From Catellatospora coxensis (GTDB taxonomy: Bacteria; Actinomycetota; Actinomycetes; Mycobacteriales; Micromonosporaceae): DNA of 64,000 bases. The notes below the pieces were generated by a model. That model saw only the letters and a program-made list of their open reading frames with translations, did no database searches and had not been told where the DNA came from. Below are positions 1-8,563 of this stretch, in pieces. The DNA lies in NCBI RefSeq assembly GCF_016862635.1, contig NZ_BONI01000026.1:40552-104551 (forward strand), in the 5' to 3' direction. Each line of letters opens with the position of its first letter. The first letter of the stretch is position 1. The position numbers and the translations under genes were made by a program.

Positions 1-1462
1 CCGTCCGCTGGACGTCGGGGGCGTCGATGCTTTCGGCCAGGTCGGCCGCGTACCCCCGCAGCAGGTCGTGGAGGTTGAACCTGCCGGGCGCGTGTTCGGT
101 GACCAGGTGCGCATGGGCCAGTTCGGCCAGCAGCCGGTGCACCTGGATCAGGGGCAGCCCGGCCAGGCTGGCGGCGGCGGGGATGGCGGTGTCCGGCCCA
201 GGATGGCAGGCGAGCAGCCGGAACAGGCGCGCGGCGGGCTGGCTCAGATGCCGGTACGACCAGGAGAAGACCGCCTGCACGTCGGTGCCGGCGTCGCCGC
301 TGTTGAGTAGCCGCCTGGTCTCCCGCAACTCGGCGGCGAGGGTGGACAGCGGAAACGACGGATGTGCCGCTCCGCGGGCGGCGACCACCGCCAGCGCCAG
401 CGGCAGCCGCGCGCACCGTTCGATCATATCGTTCACGGCCTGCGGTTCCGAGGTCAGCCGGTCCGCTCCGAGACGCCGTTCCAGAAACTGCCACGCCTCG
501 TCGAAGGAGAGCAGGTCGACGGTGACCGGCCGAGCGCCCTCGGCGGCGACCAGGCCGCCGAGGCGGTTGCGGCTGGTCACCAGCACGAGGCACGTCGGGC
601 TGCCGGGTAGCAGGTGGCGCACCTGCTCGACGTCGCGGGCGTTGTCCAGCACTACCAGCATCCGCCGGCCGGCGAGCAGGCTTCGGTACAGCCCCACCTG
701 CGCGGGCAGGTGTATCGGGAGGCGTTCGGGCGGCACGTCGAGTGCCTCCAGGAACCCGCGTAGCGCCTCGGCGGGCGTCATCATGGAGCCGCTGGGGTCG
801 AACCCGCGCATGTTGACGTAGAGCTGGCCGTCCGGGTAACGCTCTGCGGCGCGGTGGGCCCAGTGCACCGCGAGACTCGTCTTGCCGACCCCGGCGGTGC
901 CCGACAGCACCACGCTCGTCGCGGCCGGCTCGGCTGCGCTGCTTCCACCGGTGGTGGTGGCGGCGTCGAGCTGGGCGAGCAGCTCCGCGCGGCCGACGAA
1001 GGCGGTCAGGGCCGGTGGCAACTGCTGCGGCACGGGAACACCTGCCGCCATGCCGTTCGCCGGTGCCCGCGCGGTGCCCGGTCCGGCCTGCCCGCCGGCC
1101 GGATTCATGCGACGTCGACCTTCCTCGACTTGGTCGCGCGCGGTGGCCAACCGGCCTTGCTCGGCGCTGGTGGCCCCGAGCAGCCGGGTGAGGATGTCGA
1201 ACCGCTCGGTAGGGGGCAGGACGTTTCCCGCGAAGTACTCCCCGATGATTCCGTGGGACCAGCCGGTCTTAGCTGCCAGCTGCCGGTAGGTCAACAAGGT
1301 GCCGCCGTGCTGGCGTGCGTGGCGGTGCCGCAGCTTGCGCAGCAGCAGGGCCAGGTCCTGCACCGTCTGCGGTTCGCGGTCGACCGCGAGCGCGGAATGG
1401 GGTGCGTCGGGTGTCTGGTGGAACGCCTGCCGGGCACCGGGGCGCACCGGTTGGTCGTACAT
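1..1462 (-). CDS. AfsR-like NB-ARC regulator with N-terminal helix-turn-helix (partial, 3' end outside window)
   Basis: Reading the minus strand from ATG at 1462 gives an open frame of 487 codons that leaves the window without a stop. Residues about 30-115 look like an XRE-type helix-turn-helix (TYRQLAAKTGWS then a recognition-helix-like stretch). A P-loop follows with Walker A GTAGVGKTS (Lys about 194) and the actinobacterial NB-ARC signature YPDGQLYVNMRGFDP. Later come a Walker B-like MLVVLDNA and a winged-helix-like segment with HDLLRGYAADLA. Such proteins are ATP-dependent signal-transduction regulators of the AfsR/LuxR superfamily, and a TPR region would normally follow beyond position 1. 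It is divergent from the protease at 1831. The target genes cannot be told from the sequence. The family is secure; DNA binding is inferred from the HTH. Confidence 0.85.
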   Translation of the reverse strand, partial: MYDQPVRPGARQAFHQTPDAPHSALAVDREPQTVQDLALLLRKLRHRHARQHGGTLLTYRQLAAKTGWSHGIIGEYFAGNVLPPTERFDILTRLLGATSAEQGRLATARDQVEEGRRRMNPAGGQAGPGTARAPANGMAAGVPVPQQLPPALTAFVGRAELLAQLDAATTTGGSSAAEPAATSVVLSGTAGVGKTSLAVHWAHRAAERYPDGQLYVNMRGFDPSGSMMTPAEALRGFLEALDVPPERLPIHLPAQVGLYRSLLAGRRMLVVLDNARDVEQVRHLLPGSPTCLVLVTSRNRLGGLVAAEGARPVTVDLLSFDEAWQFLERRLGADRLTSEPQAVNDMIERCARLPLALAVVAARGAAHPSFPLSTLAAELRETRRLLNSGDAGTDVQAVFSWSYRHLSQPAARLFRLLACHPGPDTAIPAAASLAGLPLIQVHRLLAELAHAHLVTEHAPGRFNLHDLLRGYAADLAESIDAPDVQRT

Positions 1463-1737
1463 TCTGTCTCCCCCTGCCGGCCACCCGGCGGTCTCATGTG
1501 CTGACACCGCGGGTGGTCCAGCCTTTCTGGCATCACTGGAACATCGCCATCCGGACCCGTTGATAACGGATGAATGACGCATGGCCGGACCTGCTGAAGG
1601 CCGCCCGTGGCTGAGGTCGGGTGCCGTAGGTCGCTTGCGGACCACCGCGGCAATGCTCGACGGTGCCCTGCCGCCGCCCATGGCGATCCACCGCGCCAGT
1701 GCGGAGGCCTGTGCCACAGGTCCAGGTGTCCAACGAT

Positions 1738-1757
1738 GTCCAACATCCCCATTGGAC
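1738..1757. promoter_or_regulatory. Inverted repeat GTCCAA-N8-TTGGAC in divergent intergenic region
   Basis: The 368-bp stretch between the divergent NB-ARC regulator and the protease holds no convincing gene. It contains GTCCAA at 1728 and again at 1738, and the second is paired with TTGGAC at 1752 across 8 nt. Spacing and symmetry suit a dimeric regulator site upstream of the protease start. TTGGAC could also act as a -35 element. No factor can be named. Confidence 0.35.
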
Positions 1758-1830
1758 GGTCGTGCCATCGATAACAGTAACCGTCTGAGCGGATGTCGCA
1801 CGGGCTCCGCCACAGGTTGGGAGAACATGA

Positions 1831-2955
1831 ATGTCAGTCACAACGACCGGGCGGCAGGCTTCCGCGGCCCGGATCCTCGCGGCCGTCGCGTTGGCGGCCG
1901 GGGTAGCCCTGGCGGTGCCCCAGTCCGCTGCGGCCGCCCCCGACGATGCAGGTCTTTCGGCGAAGGCCGGCGTGACCGGAGGCGCGGTGGCTGTGCACGC
2001 CGAAGCGTGGACGGCCGGACGTGCGAAGTACGGGCGAAACGTCACCGCGGCCCAGGCGGTCGACGCGTTCTGGACGCCGGAGCGCATGCGCGCGGCCAGG
2101 CCGATCGAGGAGTCGCCCGAGTACGCCCGCGCGATGGCCATGGGCAGCGCGGCCGCGAAGGCCGCGGCGCCACAGGCGGCCACCGGCGCCCGTAAACCGA
2201 CGGTGATCCCACCCTATGAAGGGGCCCTGGGCACCCCCAAGGGCGACGGCGCGTCGACCCTGGCCGTCAACCCGAACTTCGCCTCGTCCCACCCGACCGC
2301 GCGCACCAGCGGCAAGGCGTTCTTCGTGCTCGGCGGGCTCTCCTACCAGTGCTCCGGCACCGTGGTGAACTCCGCGGGAGCCGACACGGTGTGGACGGCC
2401 GGCCACTGCATCCACAGCGGCGCGGGCGGCCAGGCCGCCTCCAGCTGGGCGTTCGTGCCGGCCTACGACGACGACCTGGCCAACCCGCGGCCGTACGGCA
2501 CCTGGACCGCCGTCAGCATCTGGACCATGAACGCATGGATCAACTCGTCGGCCCCGGCCGAGGACATGGGCGTGGCGATCATGGGCACGCTGAACGGCAA
2601 CCACATCGTCAGCTACCTCGGCGGCCAGGGACTGTGGACGTTCGCCGGCACGCAGAACCTGCAGAACGCGTTCGGCTACCCCGCCCAGTCCCCGTTCGAC
2701 GGCGGCAACCTGCTGCGCTGCAGTGGCTATTCCTCGCAGGAGAACGCCAACGTCTGGACCGAGACGATCAAGATCCCCTGCAACTTCAACAAGGGCGCGA
2801 GCGGCGGCGGCTGGCTGCTGAACTGGGACGGCAACTGGGGCCTGGTCAACGGGATCAACAGCCGCGTCGACAAGCTGCCCAACCCCACGATCGTCGCGTC
2901 GCCGTACTTCGACCAGACGGCCCTGGACCTGTACGACTTCACCAAGAACATGTGA
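1831..2955 (+). CDS. Secreted trypsin/V8-like serine protease
   Basis: A 374-residue protein with a Sec-type signal peptide (hydrophobic stretch about 13-28, Ala-rich cleavage region about 33-38) and a propeptide-like segment to about residue 150. The peptidase S1 fold shows VWTAGHC with catalytic His192, an EDMGVAIM strand carrying the likely Asp245, and NKGASGGGW with nucleophile Ser324. Cys residues near His and Ser are placed as in secreted V8/trypsin-like endopeptidases. The start ATG at 1831 has GGGAG about 7 nt upstream; the ATG at 1827 is out of frame. It should act outside the cell as an endopeptidase; specificity cannot be read. It ends 27 nt before a perfect palindrome that probably terminates its transcript. 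Confidence 0.85.
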   Translation: MSVTTTGRQASAARILAAVALAAGVALAVPQSAAAAPDDAGLSAKAGVTGGAVAVHAEAWTAGRAKYGRNVTAAQAVDAFWTPERMRAARPIEESPEYARAMAMGSAAAKAAAPQAATGARKPTVIPPYEGALGTPKGDGASTLAVNPNFASSHPTARTSGKAFFVLGGLSYQCSGTVVNSAGADTVWTAGHCIHSGAGGQAASSWAFVPAYDDDLANPRPYGTWTAVSIWTMNAWINSSAPAEDMGVAIMGTLNGNHIVSYLGGQGLWTFAGTQNLQNAFGYPAQSPFDGGNLLRCSGYSSQENANVWTETIKIPCNFNKGASGGGWLLNWDGNWGLVNGINSRVDKLPNPTIVASPYFDQTALDLYDFTKNM

Positions 2956-2981
2956 GCTGTCCGCAGCCGCGGATCTCATGA

Positions 2982-3017
2982 CGATGCTGTGGGAGTCACG
3001 TGACTCCCACAGCATCG
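2982..3017. terminator. 36-bp perfect palindrome, probable terminator
   Basis: Bases 2982-3017 form an uninterrupted palindrome (half-site CGATGCTGTGGGAGTCAC) centred on CACGTG, 27 nt after the protease stop. A hairpin would need a small loop at the centre. No T-run follows on either side, as is common for actinobacterial hairpin terminators. A GTG at 3000 inside it opens the frame of the next gene but is not a plausible start. Confidence 0.7.
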
Positions 3018-3206
3018 CCATACATCGGGAACGGCATCCTTGTCGATCGTCACGGACCTGTCCGTGTGCGGGCGGTCGCGGGGCGGAGAGGACGCGTCCC
3101 AGGGCTCGGCCCCAGCGTCCCGCCTACGGCTGACTGTCGGATAGCCGAACCGGCGGCGGTCGCCCATCACACAGTGCGGCGGTCGCGGCGGCCGCATGCT
3201 CGGTCG

Positions 3207-4325
3207 ATGGCGGACACTGCGGCCGGGCTGTCCCGGCGACGGGCAATGGCGGGCCTGGGCGGGCTCGCGGCACTGGCGATGCTGCCCGGCTGCCGGGAGG
3301 CGATCGAAGCGGCGGCCGACAGCTGCCCGGAGGATCCGGCCGAGTCCGGGGGCGTCACCTGGAACCCCGACATCGGCCGGCCCGTGTTCTGGGGCGTGCA
3401 GGACCTGACCGCGGCCACCCACGGCACGCCGCGTGACGTGCGCGTGTACTACCCGAGCTACGACGGCGCGACCGCGAACGCCCCCATGCTCAAGCTGTGC
3501 CTGACGAAGTGGCCGGTGGTGCTGTTCCTGCACGGGCAGCCGCCGCAGGGCGTGTCGAACACCGGCTACCACGCGCGCTGGGAGCGGTTCGCGGCGGTGC
3601 TGGCCCGGTGCGGGTACGTGGTGGTCGTGCCCAGTCACACCGCGGTCCTGTCGCAGGGCGCCGACGACCCGGCCATCGCGGCGGCGGGCGCGGACCTGAC
3701 CTGGGTGCGCACTCAGTGGGAGCACCGGCGTTGGGTCGACGCGCGGGCGGAGTCCACCGCGGTGGTCGGTCACTCCTACGGCGGGGTGTTGGGCTCGCGG
3801 GTGATGGCGGCCAACCCAGGTTTTGCGGCGTTCGCCAGCCTGGGCGCGCCGTACGCGGAGCTGAACGACCGGCAGGCGGTGCTCACCGCGATCGGCCGGC
3901 CGACGTTCTTCGCCTGGGCCGACGGCGACGGTCTGGGCCTGGTCTTCGAGGACCTGGACCGGCCGACGAAGGTCTGGGACGGCCTGCCGCAGGCCCGCTA
4001 TGCTGCCGTGTACCAGGGCGAGCACTTCGACTACCTGCGCGCGGCGGACACGGGTTCGGTCCTGCGCGGCCCGTGCCCGCTGGTCGGCGGTGCGATGGCG
4101 GACCTGGTCGCGCTGTTCCTGTCCACGCACCTGCCGGTGCCGCTGGGCCGTGCCCGGGTCGGCGACGACCTGAAACCGCCGCAGGTGGACCTGACCCCGG
4201 AGCAGGAGCGGTTCGCCGGCGCGCACCTGCAGGGTGTGGCGCAGTTCCCGGCGGCCCCTGGCTGCCGTCTCGACCTGCGCTGGAACCTCGACGGCCGGAC
4301 CGGCTCCCGCCGCCTCGGCACCTGA
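3207..4325 (+). CDS. Tat-exported lipoprotein alpha/beta hydrolase
   Basis: I start this 372-residue protein at ATG 3207, which places SRRRAMAG and the lipobox LPGC at the N terminus, i.e. a twin-arginine lipoprotein signal. The frame is open further upstream but that extension is unlike a protein and overlaps the palindrome. The alpha/beta-hydrolase fold shows VVLFLHGQ (oxyanion region), nucleophile elbow GHSYGG (Ser190), an Asp in WADGDG and His273 in GEHFDY. It resembles chlorophyllase/polyester-hydrolase-like enzymes that act on carboxylic esters. A lipid-anchored extracellular esterase is likely, but the substrate is unknown. No operon partner is seen. Confidence 0.75.
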   Translation: MADTAAGLSRRRAMAGLGGLAALAMLPGCREAIEAAADSCPEDPAESGGVTWNPDIGRPVFWGVQDLTAATHGTPRDVRVYYPSYDGATANAPMLKLCLTKWPVVLFLHGQPPQGVSNTGYHARWERFAAVLARCGYVVVVPSHTAVLSQGADDPAIAAAGADLTWVRTQWEHRRWVDARAESTAVVGHSYGGVLGSRVMAANPGFAAFASLGAPYAELNDRQAVLTAIGRPTFFAWADGDGLGLVFEDLDRPTKVWDGLPQARYAAVYQGEHFDYLRAADTGSVLRGPCPLVGGAMADLVALFLSTHLPVPLGRARVGDDLKPPQVDLTPEQERFAGAHLQGVAQFPAAPGCRLDLRWNLDGRTGSRRLGT

Positions 4326-4410
4326 CACGTCAGCGGCTCCCCACCACTGGCATCGGCTCAGGCGACAGCCCGACCCGGCCGTCGTCGCCGGACTGCGAGG
4401 TGGGCACTGC

Positions 4411-5814
4411 TCAGATCAGGCTGAGCAGCCCGGCGCAGATGCCGAGCAGGGTGCAGAGGCCGAGCACCCGCAGCACGGACCACTTCGCCCAGAAGATCAT
4501 CACAGCTGCGGCTGCTGCGATGACTGCTGCGGCCGGGCGCAGGCTGGTCGGATCGGGTAGCAGGAGGCTCAGGGGTCCACTGGTGATGGTGCGGGTGTCG
4601 GTGAACAGGGTGTGGAAGGCGAAGTAGAGGCCGAGGTTGGCGATGACGCCGACGACCGCTGCGGTGATGCCGGTCAGCGCCGCCGACAGGCTGTGGTTGG
4701 CGCGCAGCCGCTCGACGTACGGGGCGCCGAGCAGGATGAACAGGAAACATGGCACGAAGGTGACCCAGGTGGTCAGCAGTGAGGCGATGATCCCCGCGGT
4801 CCAGGGGTTGAGGCTGCCGGGGTGGTGGTAGGCGCCGAGGAACGCGACGAACTGCACCACCATGATCAGCGGTCCGGGCGTGGACTCGGCGAGGGCCAGG
4901 CCGCGGACCATGTCGCCGGCCGACAGCCAGGCATAGCGCTCGACGGCCTGTTGCGCGACGTACGACAGGACGGCGTACGCGCCGCCGAAGGTGACGACCG
5001 CGGCACCGGAGAAGAAAAGGCCCTGCTGAGTGAACACGCTGCCGGTGCCGGTGGTGGCGGCGACGATCGCGATCGGCAGGGCCCAGGCTCCCAGCCCGAC
5101 GGTGAGGATGGTCAGTGCGCGCCTGGCGGAGGGGCGGTCGTGGTGCAGCGCGTCGTCGGGAATCAGCGGTGCCGGGCCGTCCTTGCCTTTGCCGTGCCCG
5201 CCACCGCCGGTCGCCACCAGCTGTGGGCGCAGACGGTGCAGGCCCCAGCCGGCCAGCGCCGCGGCGGCGATGACGACCGGGAACGGCACGCCGAACAGGG
5301 CGAGTGCTGCGAATGCGGCCACGGCGAAGCCGACCAGTGCCGCGTTGTGCAGCGAGCGGCTGCCGACGCGCCATACGGCCTGGGCGACCACGGCGACGAT
5401 GGCGGGCGCGAGGCCGGTGAAGATCGCGGTGACGGCGGTGGTGTCGCCGTAGGCGACGTACAGCCCGGACAGGGCCAGCAGCGCGACCAGGCCGGGCAGC
5501 ACGAACAGGGTGCCGGCGATGAGCCCGCCGCGGACGCCGTTGAGCAGCCAGCCGACGTAGATGGCCAGTTGCTGGGCTTCGGGGCCGGGCAGCAGCATGC
5601 AGTAGTTGAGGGCGTGCAGGAAGCGTTTCTGCCCGATCCAGCGCCGCTCGTCGACGAGGTGGCGCTGCATGACGGCGATCTGCCCGGCCGGCCCGCCGAA
5701 CGTCTGCAGCGAGATCAGGAACCAGGTCCTGACCGCTTGGCGAAGCGGGATGACGTCGCCGGCCGCCGGCTGTGCCGTCTCGGTGCCGCCGTCTGTGCGG
5801 GTGGTGGTCATCAT
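4411..5814 (-). CDS. chrA: Chromate efflux transporter ChrA (CHR family, two-domain)
   Basis: A 467-residue polytopic membrane protein with two CHR halves. The first carries FGGPAGQIAVM, ALNYCMLLPGPEAQQ and a following glycine-rich helix; the second repeats this pattern with TFGGAYAVLSYV and ESTPGPLIM. Length and duplicated layout match long-chain ChrA proteins, which export chromate using the proton gradient. It is the last gene of the chr operon, 30 nt after the second ChrB gene, with GGAG 5 nt before ATG 5814. Expression is probably controlled from the operator at 6780-6797. Confidence 0.92.
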   Translation of the reverse strand: MMTTTRTDGGTETAQPAAGDVIPLRQAVRTWFLISLQTFGGPAGQIAVMQRHLVDERRWIGQKRFLHALNYCMLLPGPEAQQLAIYVGWLLNGVRGGLIAGTLFVLPGLVALLALSGLYVAYGDTTAVTAIFTGLAPAIVAVVAQAVWRVGSRSLHNAALVGFAVAAFAALALFGVPFPVVIAAAALAGWGLHRLRPQLVATGGGGHGKGKDGPAPLIPDDALHHDRPSARRALTILTVGLGAWALPIAIVAATTGTGSVFTQQGLFFSGAAVVTFGGAYAVLSYVAQQAVERYAWLSAGDMVRGLALAESTPGPLIMVVQFVAFLGAYHHPGSLNPWTAGIIASLLTTWVTFVPCFLFILLGAPYVERLRANHSLSAALTGITAAVVGVIANLGLYFAFHTLFTDTRTITSGPLSLLLPDPTSLRPAAAVIAAAAAVMIFWAKWSVLRVLGLCTLLGICAGLLSLI

Positions 5815-5844
5815 GGCGCTCCGCGGGGTGGCGTGGTCGTGGGC

Positions 5845-6279
5845 TCAGGCGGGGGTGCGGTCGAGCAGCAGTCCGCGGCGAAAGTACTCGTACAGGCCGT
5901 CGAACATCGGCCCCGTGATCGCGAGGATCTGCTCGTCGTCGGCGATCATCGACAGTCCGCGCAGGACCGCGTCCAGGCCTGGGGCTTCGGGCGCGTGGAA
6001 GCGTTCGTCGTCGAGGTCGGCCTCGTGCACGACCTCGGCGATCTTCCACAGCACCGGGTCGGTCACCTCGTAACGCCGCAGGATGGTCTCGAACGAGCAG
6101 TTCCCGCCGTGGTGGCCGAGTTCCACCCCGCGCATGTCGAACGGCGTCGCGCCGGCGGGCACCTCGGCGGGGTCGGTGACGAACACGAACGCCGCGTGCG
6201 GGTCGACGGTGCGGCGGATCAGCCAGGCGCACGCGGCACGGTCGATGTGGATCCCGGCTCGGGTGGCCCAGGCGCTCAT
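5845..6279 (-). CDS. chrB: Chromate resistance protein, ChrB C-terminal domain
   Basis: A 144-residue protein starting MSAWATRAGIHIDRAACAWL, the beginning of the ChrB C-terminal domain, which in many bacteria is the second half of one ChrB protein. It includes RRTVDPHAAFVFV, FDMRGVELGHHGGNCSFE (conserved acidic and His residues, possible metal or oxyanion site) and YEYFRRGLL at the end. ATG 6279 overlaps the stop of the upstream gene as ATGA, so translation is coupled. ChrB is known as a chromate-responsive regulator of chrA; here sensing and DNA-binding halves would be separate chains. Confidence 0.85.
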   Translation of the reverse strand: MSAWATRAGIHIDRAACAWLIRRTVDPHAAFVFVTDPAEVPAGATPFDMRGVELGHHGGNCSFETILRRYEVTDPVLWKIAEVVHEADLDDERFHAPEAPGLDAVLRGLSMIADDEQILAITGPMFDGLYEYFRRGLLLDRTPA

Positions 6280-6773
6280 ACGTGCTGCTCCGTGGAAAGG
6301 TCGCTCGTCTGTGGTTCGGCCAGGGACTGCACGGCCGTGTGGGCGATCTGCCGCTGGGGCGGCGGGAAGTGGTCGCGGCGGCCGATGCGGCGCAGTTCGG
6401 CGCGCAGCCGGCGTAACACTCGTCGGCGTTCGGTTTCGTCGCTCGATGCGGCGGCTTGGGCCTCGGCGGCGATCTGCTCGTACTCGGCAGCCCGTGCCTC
6501 GCCCATCGCGGCGGCGATGGAGCGTTCCTGGGCGAGGCTGCCCGGTGCGGCGACCCAGATGGTGGCGGCGCCGCCGGCTTCGGTGACCTCGTCGGCGATC
6601 CAGTCGAGGTGCTCGCGGGTGCGGGCGTCGGCGGGCAGCGCGACCAGCCCGTCGCCGAGCCTGGCCACGCCCAGGGCTTCGAGTTTGCGCCACACCGCGA
6701 TCCTCGGGCGCGACGGCTCACGCGGGATGCGGTAGGCGAGCAGCACCCAGGTTCCGACCGACCCAGCACTCAT
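6276..6773 (-). CDS. chrB: ChrB N-terminal domain protein (chromate-sensing regulator half)
   Basis: A 165-residue protein opening WVLLAYRIPREPSRPR and VWRKLEALGV, the signature of the ChrB N-terminal region. LDWIADEVTEAGG and a long Arg/Glu-rich helix follow (about 105-145), with HFPPPQR near the end. I chose ATG 6773; the frame is open further 5' but that part is not protein-like and would bury the operator. A -10 element sits 6 nt before this ATG, so the mRNA is probably leaderless. It is the first gene of a three-gene chr operon (split ChrB, then ChrA). Confidence 0.85.
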   Translation of the reverse strand: MSAGSVGTWVLLAYRIPREPSRPRIAVWRKLEALGVARLGDGLVALPADARTREHLDWIADEVTEAGGAATIWVAAPGSLAQERSIAAAMGEARAAEYEQIAAEAQAAASSDETERRRVLRRLRAELRRIGRRDHFPPPQRQIAHTAVQSLAEPQTSDLSTEQHV

Positions 6774-6779
6774 TACGGC

Positions 6780-6797
6780 AGTGTAACCATGGTTACA
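6780..6797 (-). promoter_or_regulatory. chr operator and leaderless -10
   Basis: TGTAACCATGGTTACA at 6782-6797 is a perfect 16-bp palindrome. On the minus strand its last bases form TACACT (6785-6780), a -10 hexamer 6 nt from ATG 6773, as expected for a leaderless actinobacterial transcript. A repressor bound here would block the -10 directly. ChrB is the obvious candidate but this is inferred. Confidence 0.6.
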
Positions 6798-6964
6798 GCA
6801 TATGGTGCGAGGTGGGACCGCTCGCCGCGGTGGTGGGCCGGCAGGTATGCCGGGGGCCCGCATCTGTTTGGAGACTGAAAGCGATCTGAAAGGGGGTGAA
6901 GGTCGGCGTCGGACGCGACGGGTCGATCGAGGGGCGGGATCTGCGGGGGAGCCGATCTTCCGGT

Positions 6965-7755
6965 CGCCGCCGTCGCTCATGCGGGACTCGGCGCACAACC
7001 GGAAGGAAGCGCTGGCCACCGTCGCGATCCGGAACAGGTCGTTGGTGATCACGGCCGATGCGAAGCTGCTCGACGATCCCGACACGACCTTCCCGGTCAC
7101 CATCGACTCGGCGCCGGCGCAGCTCGGCAAGTTCGCGTGGGGCGGGGTCTACTCGGGCAACGCCGGTCGCGCGTACTACAACAGCACCGCCGACCCGAAC
7201 GGCACCGCGCAGGTGGGTCTGTGCAACTGGTCCAACCGCAACGGTCGTCGGCGTCGCCCGCACCTATTTCAGTTCGACACTCGCTGGCTGGGTGGCAAGG
7301 AGTTCATCAAGGCGTGTCAACACCGTCGCGGTCTACGACGAGGGCAACTCGAGCCACTGGCGCGAGTACGATCCAGGCCGCACCGTGCTGTACGTCGAAT
7401 ACAACACCAAGCCGAACAAGCCCACCGAGCTGTCGGTGTCGCCGCGGACCGAGGGTCACCAGCGACGTGTATCCCGCCGACAACCGTTGGCATGGGGGCA
7501 CCACGGTTGCCGGCGTCTTCACGTTCACGCCCGACTTCGCCGCAGGCGAGCTGCAGGACATCGACCATTACCGGTACGGCTGGGACGCCTCGGCTCCCGA
7601 GAAGCTCGAGGCGGGTGCGCTCAACGCGTCCGCGTCGATCCATCGCGCCGTAAACGAGCGTGCCGACGATTTCGCTTGGCGGATCGCCTGGGCCATCTGG
7701 GGTTTCCTGGACATGACCGGCTACTGGGATGAGCGGGCCTCGGCGATTCAGGCGA
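6965..7755 (+). pseudogene. Frameshifted remnant of a large secreted DNRLRE/RHS-type protein, fused to a TPR regulator scrap
   Basis: Recognisable pieces are spread over all three plus frames. LLDDPDTTFPVTID and FQFDTRWLGGK are in one; GVARTYF, VNTVAVYDEGNSSHW and VLYVEYNTKPNKPTEL in a second; SDVYPADNRWHGG and DIDHYRYGWDASAP in a third. These motifs occur in order in large actinobacterial secreted proteins with DNRLRE and Ig-like repeats, so at least four frameshifts have broken the gene. From about 7640 the frame reads DFAWRIAWAIWGFLD, which looks like a TPR segment of an AfsR-type regulator. The element therefore appears to be two decayed genes joined. Confidence 0.7.
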
Positions 7756-7859
7756 CGCTGCATATCTCGCCGCAGGATCCCTACTGGCCAACTGCGTATC
7801 AGCCTGCACAGACCCGCGCTGGCAGGTTCTCCGGTGGTGTGGCGGGCCGGATGAAACCG

Positions 7860-8261
7860 CTAATCGTGTGTACCGTCGGCGCTGATGACCTTACCGCCGA
7901 GCCCGGATCGGGACGTGGGCTGGCCGACCAATTCGACCAGGACCTCGTCGCGGCAATCGTCGCCGAATACGGCAGTGACGGCCTCGGTGAAGGCGGAGAC
8001 GAGTTGTGCGACGACTCTGGCCGCATCCTGCCGTGCGAATACTTCTTCGCGCATGCCAAAGGTGATCGAGGGTGCCGCCGACGCGACCGTCGCGCCGCCG
8101 CGGGCCCATCGTCCCGCAGGCACGCCGATAAGCCTGACATCGACCGAGCTCCGAACCCACTCGCCATACACCGACACCACGGCGGAGGTCAGTTCGGCGA
8201 TAAGGCCGGGTTCCCGACCAGCGAGCTCTTCTTCGAGCGCGTAAAGCGTCACGTGGGGCAT
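7860..8261 (-). CDS. Tautomerase-superfamily protein
   Basis: A 133-residue protein beginning MPHVTLY, with Pro2 available as the catalytic N-terminal base after Met removal, as in the 4-oxalocrotonate tautomerase superfamily. The first half (beta strand, LIAELTSAVVSVYG helix, then VRLIGVPAGRWARGG) is one 4-OT-like unit. The second half (MREEVFARQDAARVV ... DEVLVELV) looks like a second, degenerate unit, matching fused-type members of about 130 residues. AGGA lies about 7 nt before ATG 8261. The substrate is unknown, and it stands alone between a pseudogene and IS debris. Confidence 0.75.
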   Translation of the reverse strand: MPHVTLYALEEELAGREPGLIAELTSAVVSVYGEWVRSSVDVRLIGVPAGRWARGGATVASAAPSITFGMREEVFARQDAARVVAQLVSAFTEAVTAVFGDDCRDEVLVELVGQPTSRSGLGGKVISADGTHD

Positions 8262-8399
8262 CGGCAGGTCCTCGATGTCAGAAAGCAGCGGGCGGACTCC
8301 GGTGGTGGTCTGCGATCAAGCAGCATAGTGCTGCCCATTCGGTGTCGGAATCGAATTGTTCCCGTCGCCAGACCAAAGCGTATCGGCCGATGCGGCACC

Positions 8400-8530
8400 G
8401 GCCGAGCGCTCCGTGACTTGCGGAATCAACCGGCTCGAACGCAACCGAGCCGTGGCCCGAAGGTTCGACAAGCTCGGACGCCGGCCGTCCCTGGTTGCGC
8501 GCGTATCCCTGCTCGTGCAGTACACGGGTG
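8400..8530 (+). mobile_element. IS5-type transposase C-terminal remnant
   Basis: Translation gives CGINRLERNRAVARRFDKL, the C-terminal signature of IS5-family transposases of actinomycetes (compare the better preserved copy at 11969). No start, N-terminal domain or inverted repeats remain. The 302-bp space between the tautomerase and the GNAT gene holds nothing else that I recognise. Confidence 0.6.
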
Positions 8531-8563
8531 GCGGCCCTCTGGCCTACGAGTACTCTCGTGCGG

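Noticed and set aside
3000..3206. GTG at 3000 as start of the alpha/beta hydrolase
   Set aside because: Lies inside the palindrome and would bury the twin-arginine lipoprotein signal that begins at ATG 3207.
4358..6769. Long open frame (803 codons) antisense/overlapping chrA and chrB
   Set aside because: Very Arg/Pro/His-rich translation typical of a shifted frame in GC-rich DNA; the real ChrA and ChrB frames lie under it.
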